DNA of 10,632 nt from Hymenochaete sp. R1 (GCA_019400425.1 JAFREE010000332.1:1-10632), one strand, 5' to 3'; positions 1 to 8,230 are shown, counted from the first letter of the stretch. Numbers and translations: made by a program. Notes: generated by a model not told the origin, from the letters alone.

Positions 1-70
1 AGACATGGGGCTCAGGCCGGTGTCTACAGTTCAATGCGGGCCTATGTTTGTTGTATGTGCCAGAGGGTAT

Positions 71-145
71 GTCGAGTGCGCATATGCATATGGGAGCACT
101 AGCTATAGCACTAGTAGTAGTACTGTACAAACGCTGGCACTCGAC
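71..145. repeat. Nested inverted repeats upstream of the KDZ gene
   Basis: GTCGAGTGC at 71-79 has its exact reverse complement GCACTCGAC at 137-145. Inside this pair lie the 12-bp palindrome CATATGCATATG (81-92), flanked by AGTGC (75-79) and GCACT (96-100), and a direct pair of AGCACTAG (95-102 and 107-114). The block could form a cruciform, be a dimeric protein site, or be part of a transposon end. Its role is unknown. Confidence 0.6.
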
Positions 146-183
146 CAGCCAGCTTGTTAGTCTAGTAAGAACGCACGCGAAGT

Positions 184-189
184 CACGTG
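184..189. promoter_or_regulatory. CACGTG E-box-like motif
   Basis: A perfect CACGTG palindrome lies 130 bp upstream of the transposase ATG. In fungi this hexamer is the usual core of bHLH factor sites. A single hexamer can arise by chance, so function is only a guess. Confidence 0.3.
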
Positions 190-207
190 TTGTTGTTGTG
201 TTGAAGT

Positions 208-235
208 AAGTTGACGCGTGTGACAAGTTGACGCG
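208..235 (+). repeat. Direct repeat AAGTTGACGCG x2
   Basis: Two exact 11-bp copies, at 208-218 and 225-235, begin 17 bp apart, about 85-110 bp before the transposase ATG. They could be a promoter element or a subterminal transposase-binding repeat. No third copy was seen nearby. Confidence 0.5.
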
Positions 236-318
236 CGCAACTCAAAGTTGTTATCGCTTTGGATTTCAACTACCACCTTCTGCGCATCCCCCGTCCCTCT
301 TTACCCCCAGTATCAGAC

Positions 319-3300
319 ATGCCTTCTGCTGCACGCTCTAACTTGTCGTCTTTCGGGAGATCTGTTATTCTTGAGCCCGGTCCAACAGCGTTTTTGAGAT
401 CCACACTGGCAAAGCGTGAGCGGTTCGATGACAGCGAGATTGCACATGAACGGCGCATGGCCCAGAGAAAGGCGAAGCTGCAGGGTAAGTTCTAAAGTCG
501 AAATTGAATGAATAAACGCGTCGCTAAGCACTTCAAGGTGAAATGCAGAAGCTTATGGAGAGACGGGCTGCTGGGGATCAGCTCATGCTCGACGCTCCGG
601 GCGGATTCGAAGGGTATAGCGGATTTGATGAAGACGATGCAGAGCGGCTGGAGGCGATTGAAAGCTCGCTAAATGATATTGGCAGGATGATAAGCAGGCG
701 GAAGAAGCAAATTGGCGATATATGGGACTGCGACGACAATGGTGTCACGACATTTTGCAGTGATGACGACGACGATTCGGAGGAAGCCTTTCAGTCCGCA
801 ATAAAACGTAGAGCGGCTATGCAGAAGGAGTTAGCAGAGTGCGATTATGCAATATCGACGTAAGTAGTTCGTATATGATGTAGGTCGCTATCTCAAAGGC
901 CATAGACGCCAAGCTCAGAATCGACACAATGGGAGATATCGCACGCAGCGACAAAGCAAACACTGGGCCGAGATGTACGACACGCTCGAGGATGCCCTTT
1001 TGAGATGGGAGAAACTTGGAACGCCGTCTGACAACGTCAATGCCAGTGGTCCGAGCATTCTCTGCATTTCTATCGAAGGCAAGATTTACACATCCATCCT
1101 ACGTGCTCAGTTTTGCTCATTCTCTGTTTGCATAGCGCGACGGACCCGTACTTTTTCCATTGAAGGCGGGAAGGAGCTCGCAGAAACAATGGTTCGCCAT
1201 GGGTACATGCCTACGGTGCCTCTGCGCCCCCGAATAGCTATTTGCATAGCTCTTCTCGAGTTCTACCGCACCGTGAGTGCGAGGACTCCGACGCTGAGCA
1301 TTAACGCGTTCGCCCATTCCCTATGCGACCTTCACTGCGTAAGAACGCGTTATACGAAGTACGCATCGCAGCAACTGACTGAGAATAGGTAGCCTTCGAG
1401 GCCGAGTTTGGCCACTCCTTCAGCCGCGCATTCGATGCTTACATGGAGCTCCGCACGCGTATAACAAGCAAGCTGGACTTGCTCGTATTCAAAGACGATG
1501 CTACGCGATATGTAGACATATGCCCACCATGCGCCGCTCGCTATCCAGACGAACCAAAGCTGACGTTTGGAACATTAGTTTGCATGGACGGAAACGACTC
1601 CCTCAAGCGTCTCTTGCGAACAAAGTCAGTCGTCAAGCCAGACGGGTCAACTCAATATATAAATGCAGAGCGCCCCGATCATCGAGTGAGGCGATCGTAC
1701 TTGTATGTGGAAGCGGACTCCGTAGATCGATTCAAGAACGAAGTGCGCAGCAGGCGCCCAGCTACCGTACGTGAGTTCCTTTATCAGGACCGTAGCATCA
1801 CTAACAATGGTTTCATCAGACTGCAGCCGTTAGTCAGGAGGAGAGTCCTGTCGACGGTGTCTCTGAGAAAACTCCTTGCGTGGAGCAGTGGAAGAACATG
1901 GCGTCGGAAGGGCAGAAACGAATGTGGGGAACGTTTGACGAGTGCGGCGTGTTTATCGGCGCCTGCAGGCACGGTATGGTATTGAAGGTCTGCGATATGA
2001 TTCGCAGTGGAGAACTGTAAGCATGGCCTACATTTTAATTGGCAGCTGCAGTACCGACGTACTTATGGTTGACAATCATGCAGCGCAAAGTACGGGTTGG
2101 CTATAGCGAGTGAGCTCATGAGTGTATTCGGGCCGGATATCATGTGTGGATATGATATAGGCTGCGGGTTCTCAACGACAGCAAACCGGAGCGAGCTGCT
2201 GGGTCCTCGTATCCGCGAAAACAACTTCCGTTTTTGTTGCGGATCGTTCCATGGTCATGCACACAACCGACGGTGCCAACTCAATTGGCACCCCCTTCAT
2301 ATAACCGGGACTGGTTTGGAAGACTTCGAGGGATGCGAGCGAGTGTTCGCTGAGTCGAATCGAGTCGCAGGTTGCACTCGGCATGCCTCGTCCTTTCATC
2401 GCCGCCAGGCTATAGTACGCCATTACGAACGCTGGAATAGCGACAGATACGCGGACCTCAGTAAGTGCCTAAACTCACATTAATTTCGACACAATTCTAA
2501 TAGCGCAAAGGCCGTTTTTTGACAAACAATTACCGCCAAGCATTGCAAATGAAAGCAGAACTGGAACCTCAACTCTGCAGCATGAAAGCTTCGTTGGGCA
2601 TTGCGTCGGACGATGTCTTCGAGCAATGGCCGATAGAAGAGCAAGAATTTTTGCAAGCAGCACAGAGTAGTGTCGTGTCGGAAAAGGAGGAACTGGAGTT
2701 GGAGTACGTGGAGATTCTGGTGGCACATCGTCGAGCCATGTGAGTGGTTTTTTTTTTGACTCGCCTGCAGCGTCCGTGAACAACCCCGATCAGCGACAGC
2801 TACTTCTCGCGTCACGAGCAACTCAATTCTCTAGAGCGAAGACAAACGGCAGAAAGAATCAGCAAACGGGAGCAGACTCGGGCGAAAAAACACCAGCAGG
2901 AGGAATTGTCGACGGCGGTCATGCTAAATGACGCCATGTATCGGCTGGAAGAAAAGCTTGGCCTGAAAGATCGATGGACCCCAACTTGCGAGAACTGGCA
3001 GCGCGTGAGCCAACGACTTGTCGAGCGCGACTATGAGAAGGCCATGGATCGAGTAGAAGGCCTCGTCGTTGCCCGGCTCTTCGAGCTTGCGAAGATGAAC
3101 AAAGCAGGCACTGGTGAGCATGGAAAGCGTTGAGTGTAATCGCTGCTAATTCGTCTTATTTATGCTTTCAGGTGTAAAGTTGCGAGGTCAGATCGCAAAG
3201 GCCTTACAAACCCGCTCGAAAGCCATCGGGAGCGCTGTCAAGGCTTTTAATTCTGCCTCAGCGAAGCTCGGACGATCCCAACTCAGCCTCAGCAATGTGC

Positions 3301-3884
3301 TTAAGTATGCTACACTCGGCGAGTTCGACCTATTACGCCTTAGTTGTCGCGGACTATTGGACAAACCTTGGTCAAATCGTGCCGCTCGAGAAGCCCAGGA
3401 AGTGTACTTAAAACTGAAACGGGCTGACGAGGAAATTGAAAGGCTAAACGTAGAGATAGCACGGCTGCATAGGTATGTGTATGAGTCCGAGGCCAAGCAA
3501 AGTCGTCTGGTGGCAGAACTTTCCGCTGCTCACCCCTTACTTGCCCATCAACTCGAGAACCGACACCGGCTCCGTCGAGCCCATTCGATGAGACATATCC
3601 ATCGCCTGGAGGCACTAGAACGCCGAGCAGACTTTACGGGGCAGCGTGATCCAGCAGCGAGTCTGTCATGCTACGCCGCAGTGACCGCTGGGCTCCGAAA
3701 CCTTTCGACTGGCGGAGATGTCGTCGATGCTGGGCGAGTCCGCACTCTTGAGGATTTGGAGGAGGATCATGAAGCTGAGGAAGACGCCGAGGCTGCGGAA
3801 GCCATGGACATCTTGTCCTCGGTAGCAGATGTTTTCAGGCCAGACTCAAATCGTTTTCTCGAAAACGATGGAGGAATAATTTAG
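319..3884 (+). CDS. KDZ-superfamily DNA transposase, 10 exons, apparently intact
   Basis: Hand-spliced exons are 319-484, 538-859, 906-1078, 1136-1338, 1389-1766, 1820-2016, 2084-2460, 2511-2739, 2794-3113 and 3172-3884. They total 3,078 nt and encode 1,025 residues with no internal stop. The start is the first ATG in frame with the second exon. The family call rests on a run of typical KDZ motifs: a CPPC pair (333-336) followed by CMDGNDSLKR (D355); FDECGVFIGACRHG (D454); YDIGCGF (D504); FHGHAHNRRCQ (535-545); GLEDFEGCERVFAESN (from 557); and TRHASSFHR (578-586). The acidic residues in these motifs are candidates for the RNase H-fold DDE site, but which of them are catalytic is inferred. The region before D355 resembles the CxC1-type cysteine-cluster domain found in KDZ proteins. 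The C-terminal third is helical and charged, ending in a Glu-rich stretch. The third intron (1079-1135) uses GC-AG borders. The expected role is cut-and-paste transposition of its own element. Intactness suggests a young or recently active copy. Confidence 0.92.
319..3884 (+). mobile_element. KDZ (Kyakuja-Dileera-Zisupton) DNA transposon, minimum extent
   Basis: Only the transposase-coding span is certain, so these bounds are a minimum. KDZ elements are known to carry terminal inverted repeats and target-site duplications. I compared the 5' flank (1-318) with the reverse complement of the 3' flank (3885-4500) by eye and found only weak, short resemblances. The true ends may lie in those flanks or outside the window on the left. 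No TET/JBP dioxygenase gene, a known companion of some basidiomycete KDZ elements, is visible in the window. Confidence 0.6.
1079..1135 (+). other. Probable GC-AG intron in the KDZ gene
   Basis: The span starts GCAAGA after an exon ending AAG and ends TTTGCATAG after a pyrimidine-rich stretch. It is 57 nt long, a multiple of three, and contains no stop, so the frame stays open with or without splicing. Removing it joins ILCISIEA to RRTRTFSIEGG, which fits the family better than the 19 extra residues. No GT donor would serve as well here. If the intron is retained, a full-length isoform with a 19-residue insertion results. Confidence 0.65.
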
Positions 3885-5096
3885 CTTCGTTGTCTCGCAA
3901 GAAAGTCCGACTCCGGCGGTGCGTTTTTACAGTATGTACCATCCATAAACTCGTGTTTGTCTCTTTTTCTTCGTCGTCTATGGCCGCTTCGCTTGTTTTC
4001 CACTGCCATGGTTGCTTGTATGCATTGCATCAAGTACTTTTGTCTCACCGGTCGTCCGTTTGTACGCTTTGCATTCGTTCGTATGCCTTGCCTTTATTTT
4101 TAGTTATACTTCATGGCCCGTCTGCTTCTTTGTATTGCAACATATATTTTCACTCGACGCACGTTTGTATTGCAGAAACGCATCATGTTTCTCCCTTTCA
4201 TGTGTAACATAGACTCTTCTCTCGGTTCTGCCAGAGGCAGGCCGATTGCACGCTTTGTATCATATGTTTACTACGTACTATATTCTCATATGCACGCTCC
4301 GTAACGAGCACTAATGCCATGCACGTTTGCTTTATCCAGAATCTGTGCTGCAAGAGCGACATGAAGAAAAGTTCGGTCGGAAAGGCCTCTGCCAGAGATT
4401 GCTAGCACATGGACTGCAAGGAATCGAGTTTCACCGGCAGGTGGATTCTTTTGTTAGCATTGACTAGTGTCAGGCAAGAGGATTTGTATTCCAGCAGGCT
4501 AGTCTATTTTTGTAATGTACAGGAATGGCTATGAAATAATACATGTTGTGGAGGTATGAGGAAATGTCGAACATTATATGCTCTACATGGCACAGAGTCG
4601 GATGACAATGTTGGAGTTAGCATGATCTGCATGGCATAGTTAGCAAGGTGATGGAATGAAAACCTACTAAGGAGCAAGATATTGAAGACGAATCGAAGCA
4701 AGAGCAACGGAACGTCTCTGCCAGCTAGAACGTCTGGCACATAAAGATCAGTAATGTACCACAATCTACTGTTAGTGGCTGTCAAACTACACAATGGATG
4801 AGCAAAAGAAAAAAGGAGACCGAGGATGTAGCTGTCAGTAGAATAATCACATCCGTGGTGTAGCAGATGCGCATGAAAGGAAGAAAACTACAATCAAGAA
4901 GTACATACTGGCAAGGAATGTGGAAGAGCGATATGAAAACCAAGAAAACCTACTTAATAAGTAAGTTCGATACGACTCTGTCAGACACGGTACACTGTTT
5001 ACATCTACTCTGTATGTACGGCAACAGGCAAAATGGAAATAAAGATAAGCTGAAAATGAGAAAAGCAAAGTGGAGTAAGCAGGACAACAAAGAAAT
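3885..5096. other. 1.2-kb stretch without a convincing gene
   Basis: The first part (3885 to about 4340) is T-rich on the + strand and carries recurring variants of CGTTTGTATTGCA. It probably includes the transposase 3' UTR and perhaps the element's 3' end. The later part (about 4340-5096) is A/G-rich on the + strand. It lies downstream of the minus-strand gene and may hold its 3' UTR. The open frames present (up to 105 codons) have T- or A-driven composition and no recognisable motif, so I do not call them genes. Confidence 0.5.
4014..4330 (+). repeat. Dispersed short motifs related to CGTTTGTATTGCA
   Basis: Related short strings recur: 4056-4077 (CCGTTTGTACGCTTTGCATTCG split as CCGTTTGTACG and CTTTGCATTCG), 4129-4140 (TTTGTATTGCAA), 4159-4175 (GCACGTTTGTATTGCAG), 4246-4260 (TTGCACGCTTTGTAT) and 4321-4330 (GCACGTTTGC). 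They are imperfect and unevenly spaced. They could be subterminal transposase-binding repeats at the 3' end of the KDZ element, or simply a biased T-rich 3' UTR. Confidence 0.3.
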
Positions 5097-6083
5097 CTAT
5101 TTTGTACGGGGGTAAGCAGATTTGTGCTGAGGACACAGCAGGAATTTGTTGCGGCGCATTGGAATTTCTAGCTGCTCGACCGTTAGATTGAGTTTGTGCT
5201 TCGTCTTACGCGCCACCAGTATCCGGCAGTTCGAACCGGCAATGTCCTTGGCCTAGCGCGCAGTTAGAATAAGTCTGAAGTACTGAAGATGAAGCTTACG
5301 ATGACGGCGCCAGTCGTCCGGTCCAATTGTGCAAAGAGGTGACAGCGAGCAAGTTCGACTTTCTTGCGCCCCAACCTATAGTTGAAGAAGTCGACGCGGT
5401 AGTGCTCGCGACTCTCCGACGCCGACCGATGAGCTCCGCTTCTATTGCATAGCGGTGAGTAGTCAGTATGCGGCGAGAAAGGTAGATGAGACTCACTTGA
5501 CAAGTATGTGGTCAACTTCGCCGAAGTAGTGCTCTTGTGCACTTGCGAGACGATCGAGGAATTCGAGGAGCAAGCTTTTGAAGTTTGCGAGCCACGTCTC
5601 GTTCTCGGTTATGCGTCCGAGATTTTGTAGCTCTATCTCGGGCACTTTTCGAGCTGACATGATAATCTGCCGCAACGTTAGAAGGAATGAAAGAGCAAAA
5701 CGAATAGCGAGTACTCACTGGCTAGATTCGAAGCGGTTGAACGTGATGGTAGGAAGGCAAGAAGGTCAAAGCAGTCGATAAGTACGGCGGAGAACTTATA
5801 GGCCAGCTGCGCGGTTACGTATTGGTCGAGATCTAAAAGTAGACATCGATGAATCGTAATCGAGTGAGCAGACATTTAACTGCGAGTCGTCGAGGAACAC
5901 GTACCAATGACAGCCTTGCAAATCGATATGGCGAGCAATTGGGGGCTGAAAATAGCAGTTTCGTATGATGAAGCTACGATGAATGGTTGTGAGGTCAGAA
6001 CAAGAAGAGAACAAGCCCAAACGGCTGGCAAGGTTAGAAGATAGCAGAGGGCGAGTCTGCTCAAAATTAAGCTTTTGCCACAT
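5097..6083 (-). CDS. Uncharacterised six-exon protein of 232 residues
   Basis: The model on the minus strand has exons 6083-6023, 5973-5905, 5832-5719, 5653-5497, 5441-5300 and 5252-5097. They sum to 699 nt, keep phase at every junction and end in TAG. All introns are 47-72 nt with GT..AG borders, and the last one has a CTAAC branch-like site. The protein begins MWQKLNFEQTRPLL. Residues of about 25-73 are rich in hydrophobic helix formers (for example YVTAQLAYKFSAVLIDCF). A charged helical stretch follows (NETWLANFKSLLLEFLDR), and then a basic C-terminal third (YRLGRKKVELARCH and RILVARKTKHK). I recognise no domain and propose no function. The 5' end is the weak point: a tempting upstream ATG GCT CAT CAG (6123-6112) would need a 28-nt intron, too short to be credible. 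The gene is divergent from the one at 6448 and shares its 364-bp upstream region. Confidence 0.6.
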
Positions 6084-6295
6084 CTGCCAAAAAAGGAAAA
6101 TTTGCAATCACCTGATGAGCCATTTCTGACGATTGCGTCAATAGAGATGGTGGCGCACACCGGAACCAAATCCGTACCAGCCACAAATAAATACGATTGA
6201 GGGCTGCATGTGTCTGCGTTGTCTGTTCGGGCTGAGCTAGTAGTGTTCAGTGAGAATACGAGAAAAGCAGGTGGCGGGCAAATGATAGTAAGAGT

Positions 6296-6322
6296 CGAAC
6301 CAAGTTAGTTGAACTTGGTTCG
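6296..6322. repeat. Perfect 11-bp inverted repeat with 5-nt centre
   Basis: CGAACCAAGTT (6296-6306) and AACTTGGTTCG (6312-6322) are exact reverse complements around AGTTG. The repeat lies between divergent gene starts. A symmetric binding site for a dimeric regulator is the simplest reading, and a transcript hairpin is an alternative. No tRNA or riboswitch fold was seen around it. Confidence 0.75.
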
Positions 6323-6360
6323 GTTGATGTTCGTCTGAATTAGGTAAGCTAAATTCAATC

Positions 6361-6420
6361 TCCGCTTGTATACGCTTGTATACGCTCGTTTACGCCCACT
6401 TACGCCCACTTACGCCCACT
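6361..6420 (+). repeat. Six-copy 10-bp tandem repeat upstream of the 6448 gene
   Basis: The units are TCCGCTTGTA, TACGCTTGTA, TACGCTCGTT, then TACGCCCACT three times. The period is exactly 10 bp, close to one helical turn, so a protein site in each unit would face the same side of the DNA. The array ends 28 bp before the ATG at 6448, so it may lie in the core promoter or the 5' UTR. Confidence 0.85.
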
Positions 6421-6447
6421 TTCATTCCTTGTTTCTTTCCCCCCATC

Positions 6448-7938
6448 ATGTCTGCCTTTGCTGAGCCCAAACAAGCTCGTTTTTCCAAATGCGTACCACA
6501 GAGGGCTGTCTTCGTTCATAGACAAGAAGTCAAGACGTATAGTCATATCATTGCAACGCTGCCTACGGCGACACGCGCTCAGTCTAGCAGTTCTACGCTG
6601 CTCTCTTTCTCGGATGAACAACTTGGGAGCCTTATGCGCATTGCCCTCAACAACTATGAAATGAGGCGTACTGGCTCTGACGATGACGTCTCGCAGGCAG
6701 GCTTTGGGTACATCAATACCAGCAAGCTTCGCAAGGACACCATCAAAGACCTGCGGGTTGCCTTCGAGGCTATGGTACGTTCTTCATTTACTGCAGAACT
6801 TATCATATCAAATATTTGATAGTGCTGCCTGTACGAGAACACAACAGACCAGCACGTGGCCTACCAGGTCATCAACCCGAATGACATGGGTTTGCGCGAG
6901 ACCAACCCGGACTCCAGAAATCTGCCCGCCTCTATTAGCTACCGTCTGCCGCCTATCCTCGACCTTCGCCCAGAATGCCACCAGGCAACCAGGGATTACG
7001 GCAAGCTCGTGGTCAATGGGCTTGTCGACATCATCAACTTGACTCCCGACCGACGCGGGTACTCTCTGCACTGGCAGAGCGGGGTATGCATACAGCCTGC
7101 TTCTTCATTCTCGTTGCTAATATTTATGCTCAATTAGTTCTGCCGCCGAGCGTACATCACGCCCCCCCATGTCGAAATACCTGCTCTGCAGCACAGCAGC
7201 GTTTCTGGCGACACGTTGGCCGAGGATTCCGACGGAGACCAGGACACAGAGCTAGGACATCGCAACAAGGACGAATACGACGAGTATGGCGAGCCAACAG
7301 AGGAAGAAATGGCAATGGTGGACGCTGTCAAGGCTCAGGCGCAAGAAAAAGAAAGCCATCGTATTATCACTGGCTCGCAGATGGCCAGCCTGAGCTTGGG
7401 CTACCCCGCCATCGCTTCGTCTCCCCGCACCCACATGCAGCCTGCCCCGTCGTCGTACATCCCCCCGCCCTCGCAACTTGCTCCTGGTGTGCACCCCCGC
7501 CATCTCACGGCTCCACCAATGTCGTTCCCGGGATACTGGAACCAGATGCCGGCCTTCTCGCACCCCATGTCTCAGCCGTTCATGGGTCCGGGTGGTATGC
7601 CGAGCTTCGGCGGGCAGCCGTACTTGCAGGGGATGCCAATGGGGTGGTCTGTCCCTCCCATGCCGTCGCAGTACAGAGACAGCGACTTGCCCTCCACGCC
7701 GTCGACGCTCCGCACTCGGAGCAGCAAGAACAGCCTGGAAGAGCCTAGGTCGCCCTCAATTAATCGCAGAGGGGCGTCAGGTCGTTCTTCTACCCTCACG
7801 TCGCCTTCAGGCGATCGCGCCAGGAGTCTCGGTACACCACGAGCAGTGGCGGACGTGTCTCCCGCGTCGGCGTCGTCTTCCTCCTCCTCTGCCATGCCGG
7901 GAAACTTCCGTGGCTCGCAAGGAAGCCGCCGTGGGTAA
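6448..7938 (+). CDS. Uncharacterised protein, 462 residues, disordered C-terminal half
   Basis: Exons are 6448-6774, 6823-7083 and 7138-7938. Both introns (48 and 54 nt) are phase 0 with GT..AG borders. Each contains an in-frame stop, so retention would truncate the protein. The ATG at 6448 follows a CT-rich tract, and the frame is open further upstream only through a non-ATG codon. The likely folded part is residues 45-215: a helix EQLGSLMRIALNNYEM (57-72), GYINTSKLRKD (87-97), and a stretch across the second exon with ISYRLPPILDLRPE and DYGKLVVNGLVDIINL. Residues 223-272 are strongly acidic and charged. Residues of about 297-387 are rich in Pro, Met and Gly, and the tail is rich in Ser and Arg with a six-Ser run. 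I do not recognise the core as any named domain. The layout (small core, acidic linker, low-complexity tail) suits a regulatory or scaffold protein, but that is only a guess. It is divergent from the minus-strand gene. Confidence 0.8.
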
Positions 7939-8078
7939 TGCCAGGTCCGATGCTACGAAAATCAAAGGCTAGGGTTGCTGAGGGTGCATGGACTGTATCT
8001 GTCTCGCAAGGTCTGCTTCCTGCCGGTTGTTTACTACTGTTCTACTCTTGTATATTGAAACAAAAAAGTCGGTGGTGA

Positions 8079-8186
8079 TACCGCAATTGTCTTGCTTTTT
8101 TTAACAATTGATTACAACTAAAAGGCTGCAATTCAGCTAAAGAGTGTGCTTACATACTACATAGGCTGAATAAAACTGAATTGCGG
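8079..8186. repeat. Overlapping inverted repeats downstream of the 7938 stop
   Basis: GCAATTCAG (8128-8136) pairs exactly with CTGAATTGC (8176-8184). ACCGCAATT (8080-8088) pairs exactly with AATTGCGGT (8179-8187), and ATTCAGC (8131-8137) pairs with GCTGAAT (8165-8171). The alternatives share sequence, so only some of these stems could form at once. A role in 3'-end formation of the upstream transcript is possible. Confidence 0.5.
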
Positions 8187-8223
8187 TCCGCATGCAAACT
8201 CGCATTTGGAAGAAACATATACT

Positions 8224-8230
8224 TATAAAA
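8224..8230 (+). promoter_or_regulatory. TATA-box candidate for the 8418 gene
   Basis: TATAAAA lies 188 bp before the ATG. A CT-rich tract near 8325-8350 lies between them and could be close to the transcription start. The match is good, but the region is AT-rich, so it may be fortuitous. Confidence 0.35.

Larger units (their letters stand above)
1..318. promoter_or_regulatory. 5' non-coding leader of the KDZ transposase gene
   Basis: No open frame of note is present. The stretch holds nested inverted repeats (71-145), a perfect CACGTG E-box-like hexamer at 184-189, a GTT-rich patch (about 190-203), and a direct repeat AAGTTGACGCG at 208-218 and 225-235. No clear TATA box is visible. The position just upstream of the transposase start makes this the likely promoter and possibly the 5' end of the transposon. 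I could not define a terminal inverted repeat or a target-site duplication here. Confidence 0.4.
6084..6447. promoter_or_regulatory. Shared upstream region of two divergent genes
   Basis: The 364 bp between the minus-strand start (6083) and the plus-strand start (6448) hold no supported gene. They contain a perfect 11-bp inverted repeat (6296-6322), a six-copy 10-bp tandem repeat (6361-6420) and a CT-rich tract just before the ATG at 6448 (about 6420-6445), which is common near fungal transcription starts. Co-regulation of the two genes is possible but not shown. Confidence 0.5.

Noticed and set aside
3890..4207. 105-codon open frame directly after the transposase stop
   Set aside because: It has no ATG at its start. 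Its composition follows the T-rich DNA (many Cys, Phe, Ser, Leu, Val), no motif is recognisable, and overlapping frames look the same.
1..4500. Terminal inverted repeats and target-site duplication of the KDZ element
   Set aside because: By-eye comparison of both flanks gave only weak matches, such as TACAAACGCTGGCAC near 126-140 against TACAAAGCGTGCAAT on the reverse of 4246-4260. These are too short and imperfect to call as ends.
4504..4794. Minus-strand open frame of 96 codons with hydrophobic stretches
   Set aside because: It is an isolated frame in a compositionally biased, gene-free stretch. No splice partners or family features are visible, and the Leu/Phe richness follows from the A/G-rich + strand.
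4867..5115. Plus-strand open frame of 82 codons rich in Lys
   Set aside because: It is driven by A/G-rich DNA, has no recognisable motif, and overlaps the last exon of the better-supported minus-strand gene.
5225..5245. tRNA B-box-like GGTTCGAAC on the minus strand
   Set aside because: It lies inside the last coding exon of the minus-strand gene, no A-box was seen upstream, and no cloverleaf could be drawn.
6112..6123. Upstream mini-exon ATG GCT CAT CAG for the minus-strand gene
   Set aside because: It reads well as MAHQ-MWQKL, but the intervening intron would be only 28 nt, below the usual fungal minimum. I kept the ATG at 6083 as the start.
6975..7972. Long alternative frames (6975-7748 and 7478-7972) across the 6448 gene
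   Set aside because: They are shadows of the GC-rich third exon. The chosen frame continues through two clean introns and ends in a stop with a consistent protein composition.
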